Shown one piece after another: positions 22,693 through 34,189 of a DNA stretch of 64,000 bases (position 1 is the stretch's first letter; every line of letters starts with the position of its first letter). Source of the DNA: Angiostrongylus vasorum (taxonomy: Eukaryota; Nematoda; Chromadorea; Rhabditida; Metastrongylidae); assembly GCA_018806985.1 (NCBI GenBank), contig JADANN010000366.1:1736001-1800000 (forward strand). Direction: 5' to 3'. A program made the position numbers and the translations under genes. The notes under the pieces were generated by a model. That model was given only the letters and a program-made list of their open reading frames with translations, was not told the DNA's origin and did not search any database.

Positions 22693-23614
22693 CTAAAGTT
22701 ACAAACAACTATACAATTAAGTACAAGCAGACAGTAAATTTCTCGAAAGGCTTTCTGTAGCAAAAACGTAAAAGTGCTTGTTACTTATGTGAACCAATCA
22801 CACCTAATAGTCGGTACGAGTTCACCATCCCCGAAGCGCACTATCTGCACGAACAACCACACTGCTGACAGCACATGGAAATCTTTTGAAGCTTATGTTT
22901 AGCCTGTCTCTGTATTCCTTCTGCCCACGCGTTCCATAGAATAACTATTGTTCATAATAGCGGTTAAAATGAAAATAACAGGCAACTACCAGTCAAATTA
23001 CCGATCAATAAACTCCTCCGAAAATGGTTTTGTTTCTAAAAGTGATTAAGCGTAAGGAAGAGCTTTTCACGGGCCACTGATTTCATAAGTGTGTTGAACA
23101 AGGGATCGATCCACTTCGTCCTTCTACGGATGCATAACATAGAGTGCATCCTGGATGTAACAGCACTAAAATCAGACCGGACAAGATTTGAGGCTTTCAT
23201 AAACGTTATCTCCTTCTTGAACTAGCTGCGAATTTCAGTTAAGAGTAGTGACAACAGTGTCAACCAGGGAATTTCAGCCATGGTTTGGTCAATCAATACC
23301 TATTGACTGCATTGTTGTCATTAACGGCTGAGAGTGATAGGAATTAGAAAGCTTTGCAAAGTTTTCCCTCTTCATGCCACACATTCTGAGCAGTCGACAT
23401 CTCAATCAGCAGGCTACAGCGAAATTCGACCGATGAGGTCTTATTTAAAATTGGTTTTCAGTCAAGACTCAGTTGAACTCCCACTTTTGAGTGTCTTTAG
23501 TTTCGCAAAACATTAAGACTCAGCAACTAACTATTTATCTTTTAGGCGATAGCTCAAAAAAAGTGACTTTTTTCTCACTGGTTTTATTTCAACTGTTGAA
23601 TTTAGTCGGTAAGC

Positions 23615-23985
23615 AGGTTAGAGATGCTGCGCAATATTACACAGATGCCACTTTTTTCGACCAGCACTAGGTCGACCAGCCCGGCACCCTTCTGGAAAGT
23701 GGATATACGACCAGCTTAAGAAGCGTTCTCCGATCGTAAAACGCTAGTGACCAGCTGTGTTGAAGTCCTGGGAACGCCCAACACGGCTCTCTTAGCACTC
23801 GAGCGAAAATCTACCCGGCTAGTGCTTAATAGCATTTATCAGGAAAACCAATTCTTTAAGTAGCAGTGAATTTCACACTGAATTCCAAAGAACTTCGGGG
23901 CGAACAGATGCAAGAAGACGTAACAAGCGAAAGAAGTGCCCAGATCCGTGTAATCTACGAAGCCGAGTCATTAAGGAAATAAGAA
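23615..23985 (+). repeat. SINE2-related repeat, strongly diverged
   Basis: It shows GGTTAGAGATGCTGCG at the head, GAACGCCCAACACGGCT, ACTCGAGCGAAAATC, GATGCAAGAAGACG and CCCAGATCCGTG, in SINE2 order but with many changes. It ends about 140 bp upstream of the first dipeptidase exon. Confidence 0.45.
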
Positions 23986-24128
23986 AAATCTTGCTTCTAA
24001 AAGAAAATATGTTCAAGAGCTCTTATCTTATTGCGCCTTCGGTCAAAGGTTGCTTTTTTGCCCAGTTCCACCTTATCTGTTTGTAGGCAGTTTTCACGCA
24101 TTGATTAGACGGGCGCGCGCACAACGTG

Positions 24129-27100
24129 ATGAACCTCGACCAGATTTTCAGGTTTGTTCACTCGTCAAGTGTTTTTTCTGTTTTCTTTAGAGTTTTGAAA
24201 AAAAGACTAATTAATACTGGTTTTTTTATTGGACTTAGAAATAATGTGCAATTGTTGAACCTTCTGAGATCTCGATGATGTTGTCAGAGAAAGCGACTAG
24301 CGAAACTGTTCCTCTTTCCCAGAATTGATTTACAAACTAAATTTCATGCTTTAGAGATATTGATGCCTCCTATGACCGCTACAAGGCCATGCTGGCTGAA
24401 GCCGTCGCTGTGGAAAGCGTTTCTGGAGATCCAAGCAAACGTTCTCAAACTATCGAGATAGTGCACTGGATCAAGTCAGAAAAAATTGTTTATTTTACAA
24501 TTTTTTCTGTTTGAAAAAGGGATGTGTAGCAAGACATCGGGACGTGTAATAGTGTTGCAATATATCAAGTTTTTGCTTTTGAAGGGAACGTCTAGAGGAA
24601 CTTGGAGCGCGATGCACTTTGGAGCATTTGGGAAATCAGACCATTGACGGAAAACAGGTAACGGAAAATGTTCCTTTGATCGATTTCTTGTTGTATTGAT
24701 AGGCTAACATGACGCTATTATGAATATATGGATAACACTTCGGCGTCTTTGCCATCTTCTTCGTCTTTTGCAAAAAATTCGTGTGCTGATCCATTCAACT
24801 GTATTCGAGTCGGTGCGACAACGAAGATCCACATAGGAAGCTCTAACGCCTGTGTACGCTCGACTTTAATCATTGCTGCTCTGAAGAAGACGAAGTTGCG
24901 GAGGCCTTAGCTATAATAATTTCTTGCGGCAACATCGCTTTAACCTATTAAGGCGCCAATATGATAATCATTCATATCTATGTCAAATCAAAGTCGGATT
25001 TCAAAAGTTTCTAGAACTTGTTTTCTATACATATCGTTTGAAGCTTTGTATCTAAAATAATTGTCGAACAACGCCCACGAAAAATCGCTTATTCATGCTT
25101 CTATGACGAGTCTAAGTGTTAAGACAGAAAGGATTAAGAAGACCTTTAAGTACATGTAGCACAATCTTGTGCATTTATTAGGATTCATTAAGCCGATGTA
25201 TAAAGGCGAAGATAAAAAAATACGCAAGATTTTATACTTACAATCGGTGAACTTAGTGCACTGGATAGATAGAGAAGAAACGAGTTGCTTGTGGAAATGG
25301 ATTTGGGTTTTGAAATGACTTACAACTATACGTACGACACCTAATGAAGAACCAATTGACGGCGTTCGGTTCAGATAGCGCTGCCACCTGTACTCCTAGG
25401 CCAACTTGGCGACGACAAGAAGAAGAAGACGGTTCTGGTATATGGTCATTTGGGTCAGTTTCTTGATGTAATGAGACATAATTTCCGGGTAATTTTAAAG
25501 GAAAAGTGTTTTCCAGATGTGCAGCCAGCAGCGAAGAACGATGGATGGAATACGGAACCATTTGTATTAACAGAAATTGGTTCGTACAACTACAAGCATT
25601 AATTTATTTGACTAGGGCAATCCACTGTTTGTAGTACGCGCATTAATTCCACATAAACGGAATCGCAGTTATATAAAGAATTTGTAACAGAGCTGCCATT
25701 CTAACAAACTAGTCTGCTCCAACAGGTTTTTGATAGAGCGATGTTTTCCTTTCTTTAACTAATCTGAATCGAAACGCTTACTCCTCTAGATAACAAATTG
25801 TTCGGGCGTGGTGCGTCCGATGACAAGGGACCAGTCTTGTGCTGGATCCACGCAGTTGAGATGCTCCATAAACACAAAGTAGAAATACCTATCAACATCA
25901 AGGTGGGCGGCGATTCGCACTTTACGTTGCATAGAAAATTGAAAAGAAAAAAAAGAGAAATACATCATACTAACGGTGCATGGAAGCAGTTAAATACGAA
26001 GAAGTGAAAATATCGAGAGAATGGCTTGTCATCTGGTTTGCACAAAGAACTGTATTTAATAAATTCGTGAAGATGCCTAATTTTTCGCCTCGCTCGCTGT
26101 GACTACATTAGGAGTCATGCCGACCACAATGTGACCCCAAGTAGGACTAAGTATAAGATTAAGTGATCACGAAGAAGTCATCGAAGACGAATCATATTAT
26201 GAACTAGACTTCGCCATCCATGGAGCTAACGTTTCTTTTCAAATATTTTTCTACCACCTTAGGAAGAAGAGCCTCACGTGCTGTAAATTGTAGTATACCT
26301 GTATATACGTTCTTTAAACGCCTATGAAGAAGGCAATACTATCGAAACGTCAGCTTTAACGGAATGAAGAATAAACTAACACCTCGTGTTTGCTCAACAA
26401 GAATATCGAGAACTATCTGATCAATTCCAAAGTCAATAGAAAGTCGGTCGTGGGAGTTGCCTGTAACTTTTCTTCTTCTTCTAAATCCTATAACAAATTC
26501 AAGTTCTAGAGTCTTGTTAAAATTAAAATATTACAGTTCTGCTTTGAAGCGATGGAAGAAAGTGGATCAGTTGGTTTAGAGGAAGTGCTAGAAAAAAATA
26601 AGAATAAATTCCTCGCAGACGTAGATTTTACGTGCATCTCGGACAGTTACTGGTTGGGAAAGACAAAACCCTGCCTCACACATGGCCTAAGGTATGCTCC
26701 TTTTCATTCATCCTGTGTAGAAAACGTGTTCACTTCATAAGTAGGGTAGACATTTAACGAAATCGGTGCAGAGGCGCTAAAAATCAAAAAGCATTCTTAG
26801 CTCCTCTGAACAAAAATGTAATTTGTCATGGAAGAAGACGAAAAGGACAAACATGCATTAACGAATGACAGTGTTGAAACGGTCAGAATGTAATCAAAGT
26901 ATTTGTTAGAGGCATTTGCTCGTTCAAAGTGGAAGTAACAGGAATTCAACAAGATCTGCATTCTGGCGTTTACGGAGGCATTGTGTGGGTTCCAATCGCC
27001 GATTATATTTCCTTTACTAGAAAAGCCAACAACTTGGTCAATTTCGCTTTGTTAAATATTCATACTGTGAGTCCTGGTTCCAGACATGAACCACTTGCCG

Positions 27101-28007
27101 ACCTCCTGTGGGTGATGTCCCAGTTAACCTCGGTGGATAACAGGATTCTAATTCCCGGTTAAGATTCTGATACTTTGACTATCGCACTGTCTTCAACAAT
27201 TTGCTTCATCTTAGACAGACAAATTCAGGAATCTATGATGATGTCGCTGCAATGACGAATGAAGAGAGCGCTGTTTACGATAAAATCGACTTCAATGTTC
27301 AGGAGTTCTGTGAGAGTATCGGAGCGAAAAAATTGCCTACAGAAGACAAGAAAACGTTGCTTGTTAGACGCTGGCGAGAACCCTGTCTGTCGATTCACGG
27401 GATTGAGGGGGCGTTCTCAGGAGCTGGCGAAAAGACCGTTATTCCGTCTAAGGTCGTCGGGAAATTCTCTATCAGGATTGTGCCTAATATGGAACCTGAA
27501 AAAGTCAACAAGATGGTTCTCGATTTTCTAAACGAAGTTTGGAAGACTAGAGGATCTCCAAACACATTTAGACCTCAACTCGGTCACCATGCGCTACCAT
27601 GGGTGGCGGACACAAGTGATGAGAATTTTAATGCCGGTGCACGAGCGATGAAACTTGGTAAGAGTTTTATTAAGCTAATAAATGTGTTCGGCACTGCGAA
27701 GAAACTATTTAACTCCGATCTTAAGTGCACGGTGTGGATCCCGACTATATCCGTGAAGGCTGCAGCATTCCAATTACTTTGACGTTCCAAGTGAGCCTTC
27801 ACATTTTCGCTTTCCCGTCCGAATTACCTCAACTGATGGAGCACTTGATACAATTTTAAGGAGTTGACAGGCAAGAGCGTTCTGCTTCTTCCACTTGGCG
27901 CCGCTGACGATATGGCCCATTCGCAAAATGAGAAGATTAACAAAGTGAATTACCTTAATGGTGTGAAAACACTCCTTTCATATCTTCTTGAACTAGGAAA
28001 GGTTTAG
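24129..28007 (+). CDS. pes-9: Cytosolic M20 metallodipeptidase (CNDP2/PES-9 type), 12 exons, intact
   Basis: Exons: 24129-24151, 24355-24474, 24585-24657, 25375-25453, 25517-25579, 25790-25902, 26537-26691, 26910-26984, 27084-27157, 27229-27657, 27726-27790, 27861-28007. They total 1416 nt (471 aa plus TAG) with all phases and GT-AG ends consistent; human CNDP2 has 475 aa. M20A dipeptidases are di-metal enzymes cutting dipeptides such as Cys-Gly in the cytosol. Key residues are present: H97 and D99 (YGHLDVQPA), bridging Asp near 130 (GASDDKGP), E164/E165 (EAMEESGS), D193 (CISDSYW), H226 (DLHSGVYGG), H443 (AHSQNE). The lid-domain motif [16 protein letters not shown] is intact. There is no signal peptide. 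The start is the only ATG in frame with exon 2; ATTAG upstream could be a trans-splice site. Intron 6 (634 nt) carries a repeat at 26318-26455. Confidence 0.92.
26318..26455 (+). repeat. Repeat in dipeptidase intron 6, with a decayed hammerhead-like motif
   Basis: CCTATGAAGAAGGC..TATCGAAACGTCAGC matches the PLE terminal motif except that the first C of CUGANGA is A. The following ~100 bp (CGTGTTTGCTCAACAA, GATCAATTCCAAAG, AGAAAGTCGGTCG) match the right arm of the inverted repeat near 3860-3965. Confidence 0.55.
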
Positions 28008-28136
28008 AGTGTAGGTAGTATCAATAGAATTAGTTAGTTCTGCCGGTTGCACTTATAAAATGTTTTATAAAGAAAGTTTGCAGTTTGGACATCAATCGAG
28101 CTTTTAATATGAACAATAATGATATAGTAAATAATG

Positions 28137-28142
28137 AATAAA
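28137..28142 (+). promoter_or_regulatory. Poly(A) signal of the dipeptidase gene
   Basis: AATAAA about 130 nt after the TAG at 28005-28007, just before the 3' tail of an RTE-B element in opposite orientation. Confidence 0.5.
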
Positions 28143-28199
28143 CAATACAAACAACAGCACAAACTCATCAATTTAATAGCAACATAACATATGATATAG

Positions 28200-29245
28200 A
28201 TAATACTTAGATACTCTAATACTTGGATACTTGGACGGCCCGCCTTCACAAATTTGCGAATACCAGGACATTTTTCGTCAGTTCTTTGCCTCGTAATCTT
28301 CGTCCATGGTGGTGGTTTAATTCGCTCATGGTAGGGTAATGCGAGTCTCATAACGTGATCTGTAGAACAACCGCAGCTGCGAATGCCAGGTGCTTGACGT
28401 CAGTTACGAACACGTCTGCCCAATGGTCATCCGAGGGGACTCCTGTATTATCGTGGCGTCCACTCTACAGTTCATTTCGTCCATTTGTCGTCCGTCGTTG
28501 TCATTATATGACCCATCCACTTATGTTTTCCTATCGATTTGTGCTCTCCTTGGTCTTAAAGATGAGGTAGCTTTCGAAGGACAGATCTTCGCACTTCGGC
28601 TATATGTTATGTGTCCTGGTTATATCTCAGAAAACATCGTGCAAGCTTTCTGAGAGTAGTTCCCATCATTTTTGACGTGGATAAAGTATTAGCCCACCTC
28701 TTTGCTGCGTAACAGAGCTGACTGTTCAATCGAATCAGTGAGCGCTGATTTTAGTGTGCATTAATTGGCTCCCGGCTTCCTTGAAAGGCCTGAATGCTAC
28801 CCAAGCTGCTCTCCCTCTTCTATCGAATTCCTCCTTCACGTTGTTCTCCATGTTAATTGAAAGGCTAAAGCACACATACGAGGTGGTCTCTCTACTCAGA
28901 TGACGATCCAGGTTGATCTAATGGCCTTCGCAGATTTGATGGGAATTTTCCATCAATACATAGGTCTTTCTCAACCAAACTGAGTGACTTCATTATTGGA
29001 TGCAATGCCGCAGTAAACTGCTTTAGCGGCACGGTGTCGCCGTGTCTAATACCTTTTTCTATAGGTATCGCTGGGGGGTCGATGGAAAAGCGTATTTTCG
29101 TAGTGCAATTTCGGTAGCAGTGAGACAGAGCTCTTATGTAGGTCCATTCCTTAATCGACGAGCGCTGATAGGATTGCATTCTGTTTCGCCACTGGCTAAC
29201 GCCTTTTACAGTCGACGAAGGCCAGGACTAGGAACTGGTTGTATG
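28200..29245 (-). mobile_element. RTE-B LINE 3' fragment
   Basis: The minus strand encodes RT remnants: ALSHCYRNCTTKIRFS, IPIEKGIRHGDTV, LKQFTAALHPIMKSL and LCIDGKFPSNLR (RTE-type RT domains 4-6). It continues with a C-terminal region broken by stops and a 3' part reading MRLALPYHERIKPPPWTK. The 3' end is GGGCCGTCCAAGTATCC followed by AAGTATT-type tandem units, which resembles the family C tail. It is 5'-truncated, as usual for target-primed insertion. Confidence 0.8.
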
Positions 29246-29654
29246 CCTTACTTTACATGATGCTGAACACGGATAGGTATAATATAAATGCGTAAATACA
29301 TAAATTTGTGGTCTACACATCTCTAATGTGGATCTCAGCACAAACAGTATTTCATTATCATGCCTGACTTGTTATTTGGCATTCCGATACTCCTGATTTT
29401 CTTCGGTAAACACAACGCAGTCGCAATAGTGGAAGCTGTACAGAATTCAGAAAGCAACTTTAAAAGAACAAATTTGGGACCATTTTTTCCATTTCCTGTC
29501 GTGGCCGCAGAAAAAGAGCATGTTTCCGTCATTTTTCGAAACCAACCAGCTAGAATCCAGTCCGTCAATATTGTGGATCCCGTGGTCCAAAAGATCATGT
29601 CATGCGCAATACTTCGCAGTGATAGCCTTATTTAATCGTCGTTTCCCTCTCTCA

Positions 29655-29890
29655 GCAATAACGAGGTTGTTAAACAGTATACGTTTACTTCCATACAATA
29701 ACACACATACAACGCAGTCGTAGCTGACGTTTCGGCAGTACCTCCTTCTTCAGAGCCTGGAAGGGTATAGTGATGTGCAGTCTAATATATCAAACGCTTC
29801 AATAACACATAGAGAAAGATGAGAATCTAAGTGGCAGTCACATGGTCAACAGCTTCTCGAAAAACCGCATTCCTTGATTGAAGCCGACGT
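29655..29890 (-). mobile_element. Solo PLE terminal segment
   Basis: It aligns with the left outer part of the palindrome at 42613 onward: GGTTGTTAAACAGTATAC, TTTACTTCCATA, GTAGCTGACGTTTCGG, CAGAGCCTGGAAGGGTAT, then GGTCAACAGCTTCTCG. It ends where that similarity ends (about 29880). No coding part of the element remains. Confidence 0.75.
29721..29760 (-). ncRNA. Hammerhead-ribozyme-like motif (solo PLE copy)
   Basis: Minus strand: stem I strand GGCT, core CTGAAGA, stem II region AGGAGGTACTGCC (weakened), GAAAC, GTC, then stem I partner AGC. Core boxes are as in the 44248 copy; stem II has lost one pair. Confidence 0.35.
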
Positions 29891-30550
29891 CTGCGAAATT
29901 CATTCTGTGGCTATGAGTTCGTGTTCTCGATTACAGACGATTGCTGTAAACTACAAAAAACGTCTGATCATATCGAAGATCGTCATTCTCTATGAGTACG
30001 CTTTCACACTCACACGGTACCCACTGAGGTTTTTCCGATTTATTTATTGTTGACTGCTTGCATCTCATGAAACTGCACACTTTTTTTCCGCGTTCGGTGT
30101 ATTTCCCTTTAGATATTGAAAGGGATATTTACCAAAAATCTGAACGTCAGGGTTTTCCTTAAAATTGGGCGTGTTTGTGCTTGTCGAAAATATCGTTCGA
30201 ACGCTTCGTGGGTGGTATACAAAGCCGTCTCTGTACCTGAGGTATTAGGCGCCGTCTAAACTGCTGAACTGAAAAGCTGGAGGCAATTTTGAGCAAGACA
30301 AACGAGTTTAAAGTTTTGTACGGTTCTCTGTCTCCTAATTCTTCTCTTTTTGCTCTGTTGTTACCCATGTGAACCTTGTTGATGAGTGTAAGGTACGGTT
30401 TCCGTAGTTATAAACCAGCGGTCTTGATTTCCTCTCCACCACATTATAATTTCTGGATTAGCTGAGTTTTCGTCGATCTATGATGATATCCTATTACTAG
30501 GTTTCTTTATTTCTTTGAAGCTATCCTCTACTTCCTCACAACGGTTTACC
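29890..30550. other. No gene or repeat recognised
   Basis: A 69-codon minus frame (30159-30368) is Arg/Lys-rich but has no splice support or known family. Confidence 0.3.
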
Positions 30551-30554
30551 GCGT

Positions 30555-30918
30555 CATCGTGGCTGGGAGGTGTTCCTAGGGTGTCGGACTGCGATGTACA
30601 GCAGGGGAGATTCGTCAGCCCAGCAGGGTCTCCCAAGCTATGAAGGAGTCTGGCGTTTCCATCAGGAAGCTTAACTAAGAGCAAATCAATACCAGGATCC
30701 ACCACCGTCTTGGTATCAAAGTCGCATGGTGGTAGATCTTCCCCTAATCCACAGGGCTCCGACTGTCTGTCGTGGTGACGACCTGGGACAGACTTTCGCC
30801 AGGCTGTCCTCGTTATTCCAGGGAACCACAGTGGCTTAACCAGCACATATCCGAGGAATGGTGATTGTGCTGGGCCACGCACAACTAGTGAGGACTGGCT
30901 GTTCAAGTGTCAAGTAAA
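30555..30918 (+). repeat. Family C repeat, near full length
   Basis: It starts near GCTGGGAGGTGTTCCTAG, then GTCGGACTGCGATGTACAGC, CAGCAGGGTCTCCCAAG, AAAGTCGCATGGTGG, GACGACCTGGGACAGACTTT and AACCACAGTGG, and ends GTTCAAGTGTCAAGTAAATA. Confidence 0.8.
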
Positions 30919-30919
30919 T

Positions 30920-32280
30920 ATTCTCTACTTCACCGAAAATCCTCAAGAAGATGACGATGTCTCAAGTCTTGATAGATGTTTTCCAAAAATAGGTATGCCA
31001 CACATTCGTTCCAATTGAACGAGTTCACAATTCATCGCAATGTTGAGGTGAACAGCTTAAGTGTGATGATGTCATTCTGTTTCACTGCAGGAAGGAAGAA
31101 TTGTGTCGTGATGGACCTGCGGCAGTAGTGTATTAAAAAATATTATGTCGGTTTACTGCTTGCTCAAAGAGTTCGCATTGAATAACGTTCGTTTCAACAA
31201 TGCCTCACATTTTTTGGAAGCCTGTAAGATTACTGTAATAGGAAGAGGCCTTAGCCACTCTTGATACAGTTTAAATTTGAACCAAACAGCTTAATTCATG
31301 CATAATATACATATGTAACTGACTGAGATCCATGCAAAGTTCATGATAAACGCAATAAGGCAATCTTCTTGAAGAGACTGTTGAGCGCTCACAGCAAGGA
31401 AATTGCTGGAGAGAGAAGAAGACCTATTTAGTTATATTTCCTCTAGAGGATGTCCTTGCATAAGCACAGCTGGATTTCTGATTTGTTGTCGAATGTGTGA
31501 TATGTGAGGTTACAGGGAGTTATGAAAATTACACGTATTTCACAGAGACGCAATCAATGAAGGTCGGCGAAAATGCTGTCTAGTATTGCGGTTGTGTGAA
31601 ACAGAAACAAGAATGTGAGGCGACTGTATTTCTCATTGGAGAATCCTGTAGCCTGAACGGTAATTGTAGAATGGGAAACCGAAGTGTAGTATCTGAAGTG
31701 TTAATACCGAGATGGAAGAGGATAGTTAAAAAATTGGTTTTCACTCATCCCAGCTTATTGTGCCACATTAAATTCTCATGGATGAGAAGGGGCCTCAAGT
31801 AGTCTTTTTTGCTTACATCGTTTCAACTTTGCACTTATACCGTTATAAATCTTTTGCAAGAACTTTATCCAGATATGGATTAGCTGCTAGTTGTGCCATG
31901 TGCGTTTGCAAGGTATTTGAAGTGGTGGCTCAAACTTTTTGTCTGAAGAATTAGCGAGTATTCGGTTTAGTCCTATCGATCTTAGGATTACAATATATTA
32001 AATTTATTAGTAACCTGTTTCTTCTTAGGTGATGCAAGGTTGTTTTCCAGCCCGAATTTTCCCATCACAGTCGTGATCGAACCCAGTGCAGTGAGGCAGT
32101 ATTATTGCGGTGATGCTGAAGAGCGTCCTTCTTCAGTTTGTTAGTTTATGCTTGATCTTTGCGTAAGTGGAATTCCACGCGGTGCCTACCTTTCTTTCGG
32201 AAAATGAATTCCCCTGAGGAAGCCAATTATTGTGGGAAATTCAAACAGACTGGTTTCCACTCTCGGTCTCGTGTTTCAAA
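30920..32280. other. No gene recognised
   Basis: AT-rich sequence with only short frames, the longest being 68 codons (plus, 31596). No splice-supported exon and no repeat shared with the rest of the window was found. Confidence 0.3.
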
Positions 32281-32288
32281 TCTCAAGT

Positions 32289-32291
32289 CAG

Positions 32292-32366
<75 letters not shown>
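32289..32366. repeat. (TA)n microsatellite
   Basis: About 78 bp of nearly pure TA with one CATA interruption. Apparent Tyr-Ile ORFs across it are artefacts. It abuts the SINE4 inverted pair. Confidence 0.95.
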
Positions 32367-32369
<3 letters not shown>

Positions 32370-32370
<1 letters not shown>

Positions 32371-32640
32371 TAATGATGCTGACATGTTTGCAAAACTCCG
32401 TACCGCGGTTGTCTGCGGTGGGGATCGAACACGGTACTACCCTTCCGAGGGGCTAACGGGTTTACCACCACACCCTGGGATTCTTTCATTTTGCCTATCT
32501 CTCGGCTAGTTTTCTATTGATCAGAGCCATCAGCAGTCACCTATCAACGGTATTGATATGGGGAGCACAAATCGGCATTGAACCATGTTCAGCTGTGGCT
32601 TTACTCGAAACCATAATGCTAACTTAACTAGAAAATCACA
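32370..32640 (-). repeat. SINE4 copy, left member of an inverted pair
   Basis: The reverse complement shows the element head (TTCAATGCCGATTTGTG..), GAACTAGC-like and AATGAAAGAATCCC blocks, then the tRNA-like part with a B box near TGTTCGATCCCC and the GAGTTTTGCAAAC block. Its partner is 32655-32970. Confidence 0.75.
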
Positions 32641-32654
32641 TTGTTAACTTAATT

Positions 32655-32970
32655 AGCTGAGATAAAGCAAAACGAAGGGATTCACATGGTGTGGTGGTGA
32701 GTGCGTTAGCCCACAGAAAAGGTAGTAGCGTGTTCGACCCCGCCACAGACACCTGTGGTCCGGAGTTTTGCAAATATCTCAGTATCATTAAAGTTATGTC
32801 TCAGCATCATTGAAGATATATTTCGTAATATATACCCTGCCATTAAAAAGAGTAGGCAGTAAATAATGGGTTAAGATTATCTCGGCATCATTGTGGTTTT
32901 ATCTCAGATAACACCCTGCCGTGAAAAATTGTAGTAGGCAGTAAATAAGAAGTTAACATTGTAAATATAT
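32655..32970 (+). repeat. SINE4 copy, right member of an inverted pair
   Basis: AACGAAGGGATTCACATGGT, a B-box-like GTGTTCGACCCC, CCGGAGTTTTGCAAATAT, ACCCTGCCATTAAAAAG and GGCAGTAAATAA. The 3' tail region (ATCTC..GGCAGTAAATA) is present twice (32820-32880 and 32885-32955), a tail duplication. Confidence 0.75.
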
Positions 32971-33224
32971 TTATATATATATATGAAAATTTGCCATATG
33001 AGTTATTAAGCAGAAACTCTCCTATCTAGAGAGGAAAACTTAAATCAATATAAGATCTCATCCTTTTCATCAAGGTGAAGGTCGCAACGATCAACATAAT
33101 TTGCGAAAGACTTTTTTTTCAGATGTTTTCTATGACCACATACCTTGTTAAGATCTTTCGATCCGATGAACTCATCGAATACTCACTTGACCGTAACTCG
33201 AAGAGAGAAAGTCGAAGCGAGCTA

Positions 33225-33375
33225 TAGGTTTTGCGGATAACATGCGACTAAACGTAGGTTCCAAGCTCTCCTGGAGTTCCGAGTTTTGCTCATATCTCAG
33301 CATTATTGTGGGTGTATTTCACATATTACCTTGCCAAGAAAATGATAGGCGGAAAATAAATGGCAAGCATTATCA
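33225..33375 (+). repeat. SINE4 3' fragment
   Basis: GAGTTTTGCTCATATCTCAG, GTGGGTGTATTTCACAT, TACCTTGCCAAGAAAATG and AGGCGGAAAATAAA match the SINE4 tail; the variant is closest to 62190-62345. The tRNA-like part is not recognisable. Confidence 0.6.
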
Positions 33376-33401
33376 TCTAGATATTTAGAAAAAGTTATAG
33401 C

Positions 33402-34186
33402 GCGTTTCACGGATCTCCCTCGCATGAGGGATCTCGAGCCGGTTAGTCGCGAGGCTACGTGGCGCATCCACAAGTGGCGGATAGAGGGTTAATCGCGGAA
33501 CAAAAGCGACCTTTGCTTCCCTGAACGCAGGCGGATCCAAAGGATGGACTTCGTGCTTCCGCTGCGCTGATTTGGCCCACACTTTCTATATTTGCTTGAC
33601 ATATTCATGCACGCTTGTGTGGGTGCGTTCTCGCTTATGCGGATTGTATTCTACGAGTCAACTCGGCCAAAACCCTGCAATCAAGTGAAAGGGAAGTATA
33701 TGGGAGGCAGTTAGGAGTCGCCTCCAACAAATAAGCTCCGTGTCCACTCTGGGAGAGCCTGACAAGCTACCGATGAGTAAACCCAGCTCCCACGTTCAGA
33801 GCCCAGCAGGCTATACGTGGGTACTAAAATGCTAAACACAGCAGAAAAAAAATGGGCCTCATTTCCCTGACCCCCGAAAGAGTCCGCCATTTCGCAGCGT
33901 TGGGTAGGGACGAGTAGGGAGAGGCTACTAAAATCTTAGGGCCAATGGAAGCTGCCTGGGTTACAAAGGACTATGGTGACGATCTGTACCTACAATGCAC
34001 GTACACTTGCATCCGAGTCCACTTCCTCATGCAAGCAAGAAGGATAAGGTACGACGTCTGGAGAACAACTGTTCCTCGGAACGTGCCACAGTAGAAGATT
34101 CGGCGGCGTGGTCGTTCTCGTCAACACGAGTTTGTCCATGAACATCGATTCATTCGAACAGCTTACAACCCGAATCGGAGTTATTT
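33402..34186 (+). mobile_element. RTE-A copy truncated at its 3' end
   Basis: It begins with the RTE-A 5' terminus (CACGGATCTCCCTCGCATGA..), follows the 5' region of the full copies in order and reaches the endonuclease start ([14 protein letters not shown]). About 60-70 bp of the endonuclease (the [10 protein letters not shown] segment) is missing; it resumes at [17 protein letters not shown] and stops at the codons for RIG. No RT follows. It is opposite in orientation to the two full copies. Confidence 0.8.
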
Positions 34187-34189
34187 TTG

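Noticed and set aside
32159..32509. Tyr-Ile repeat ORFs on both strands
   Set aside because: They come from a (TA)n microsatellite next to SINE4 sequence.
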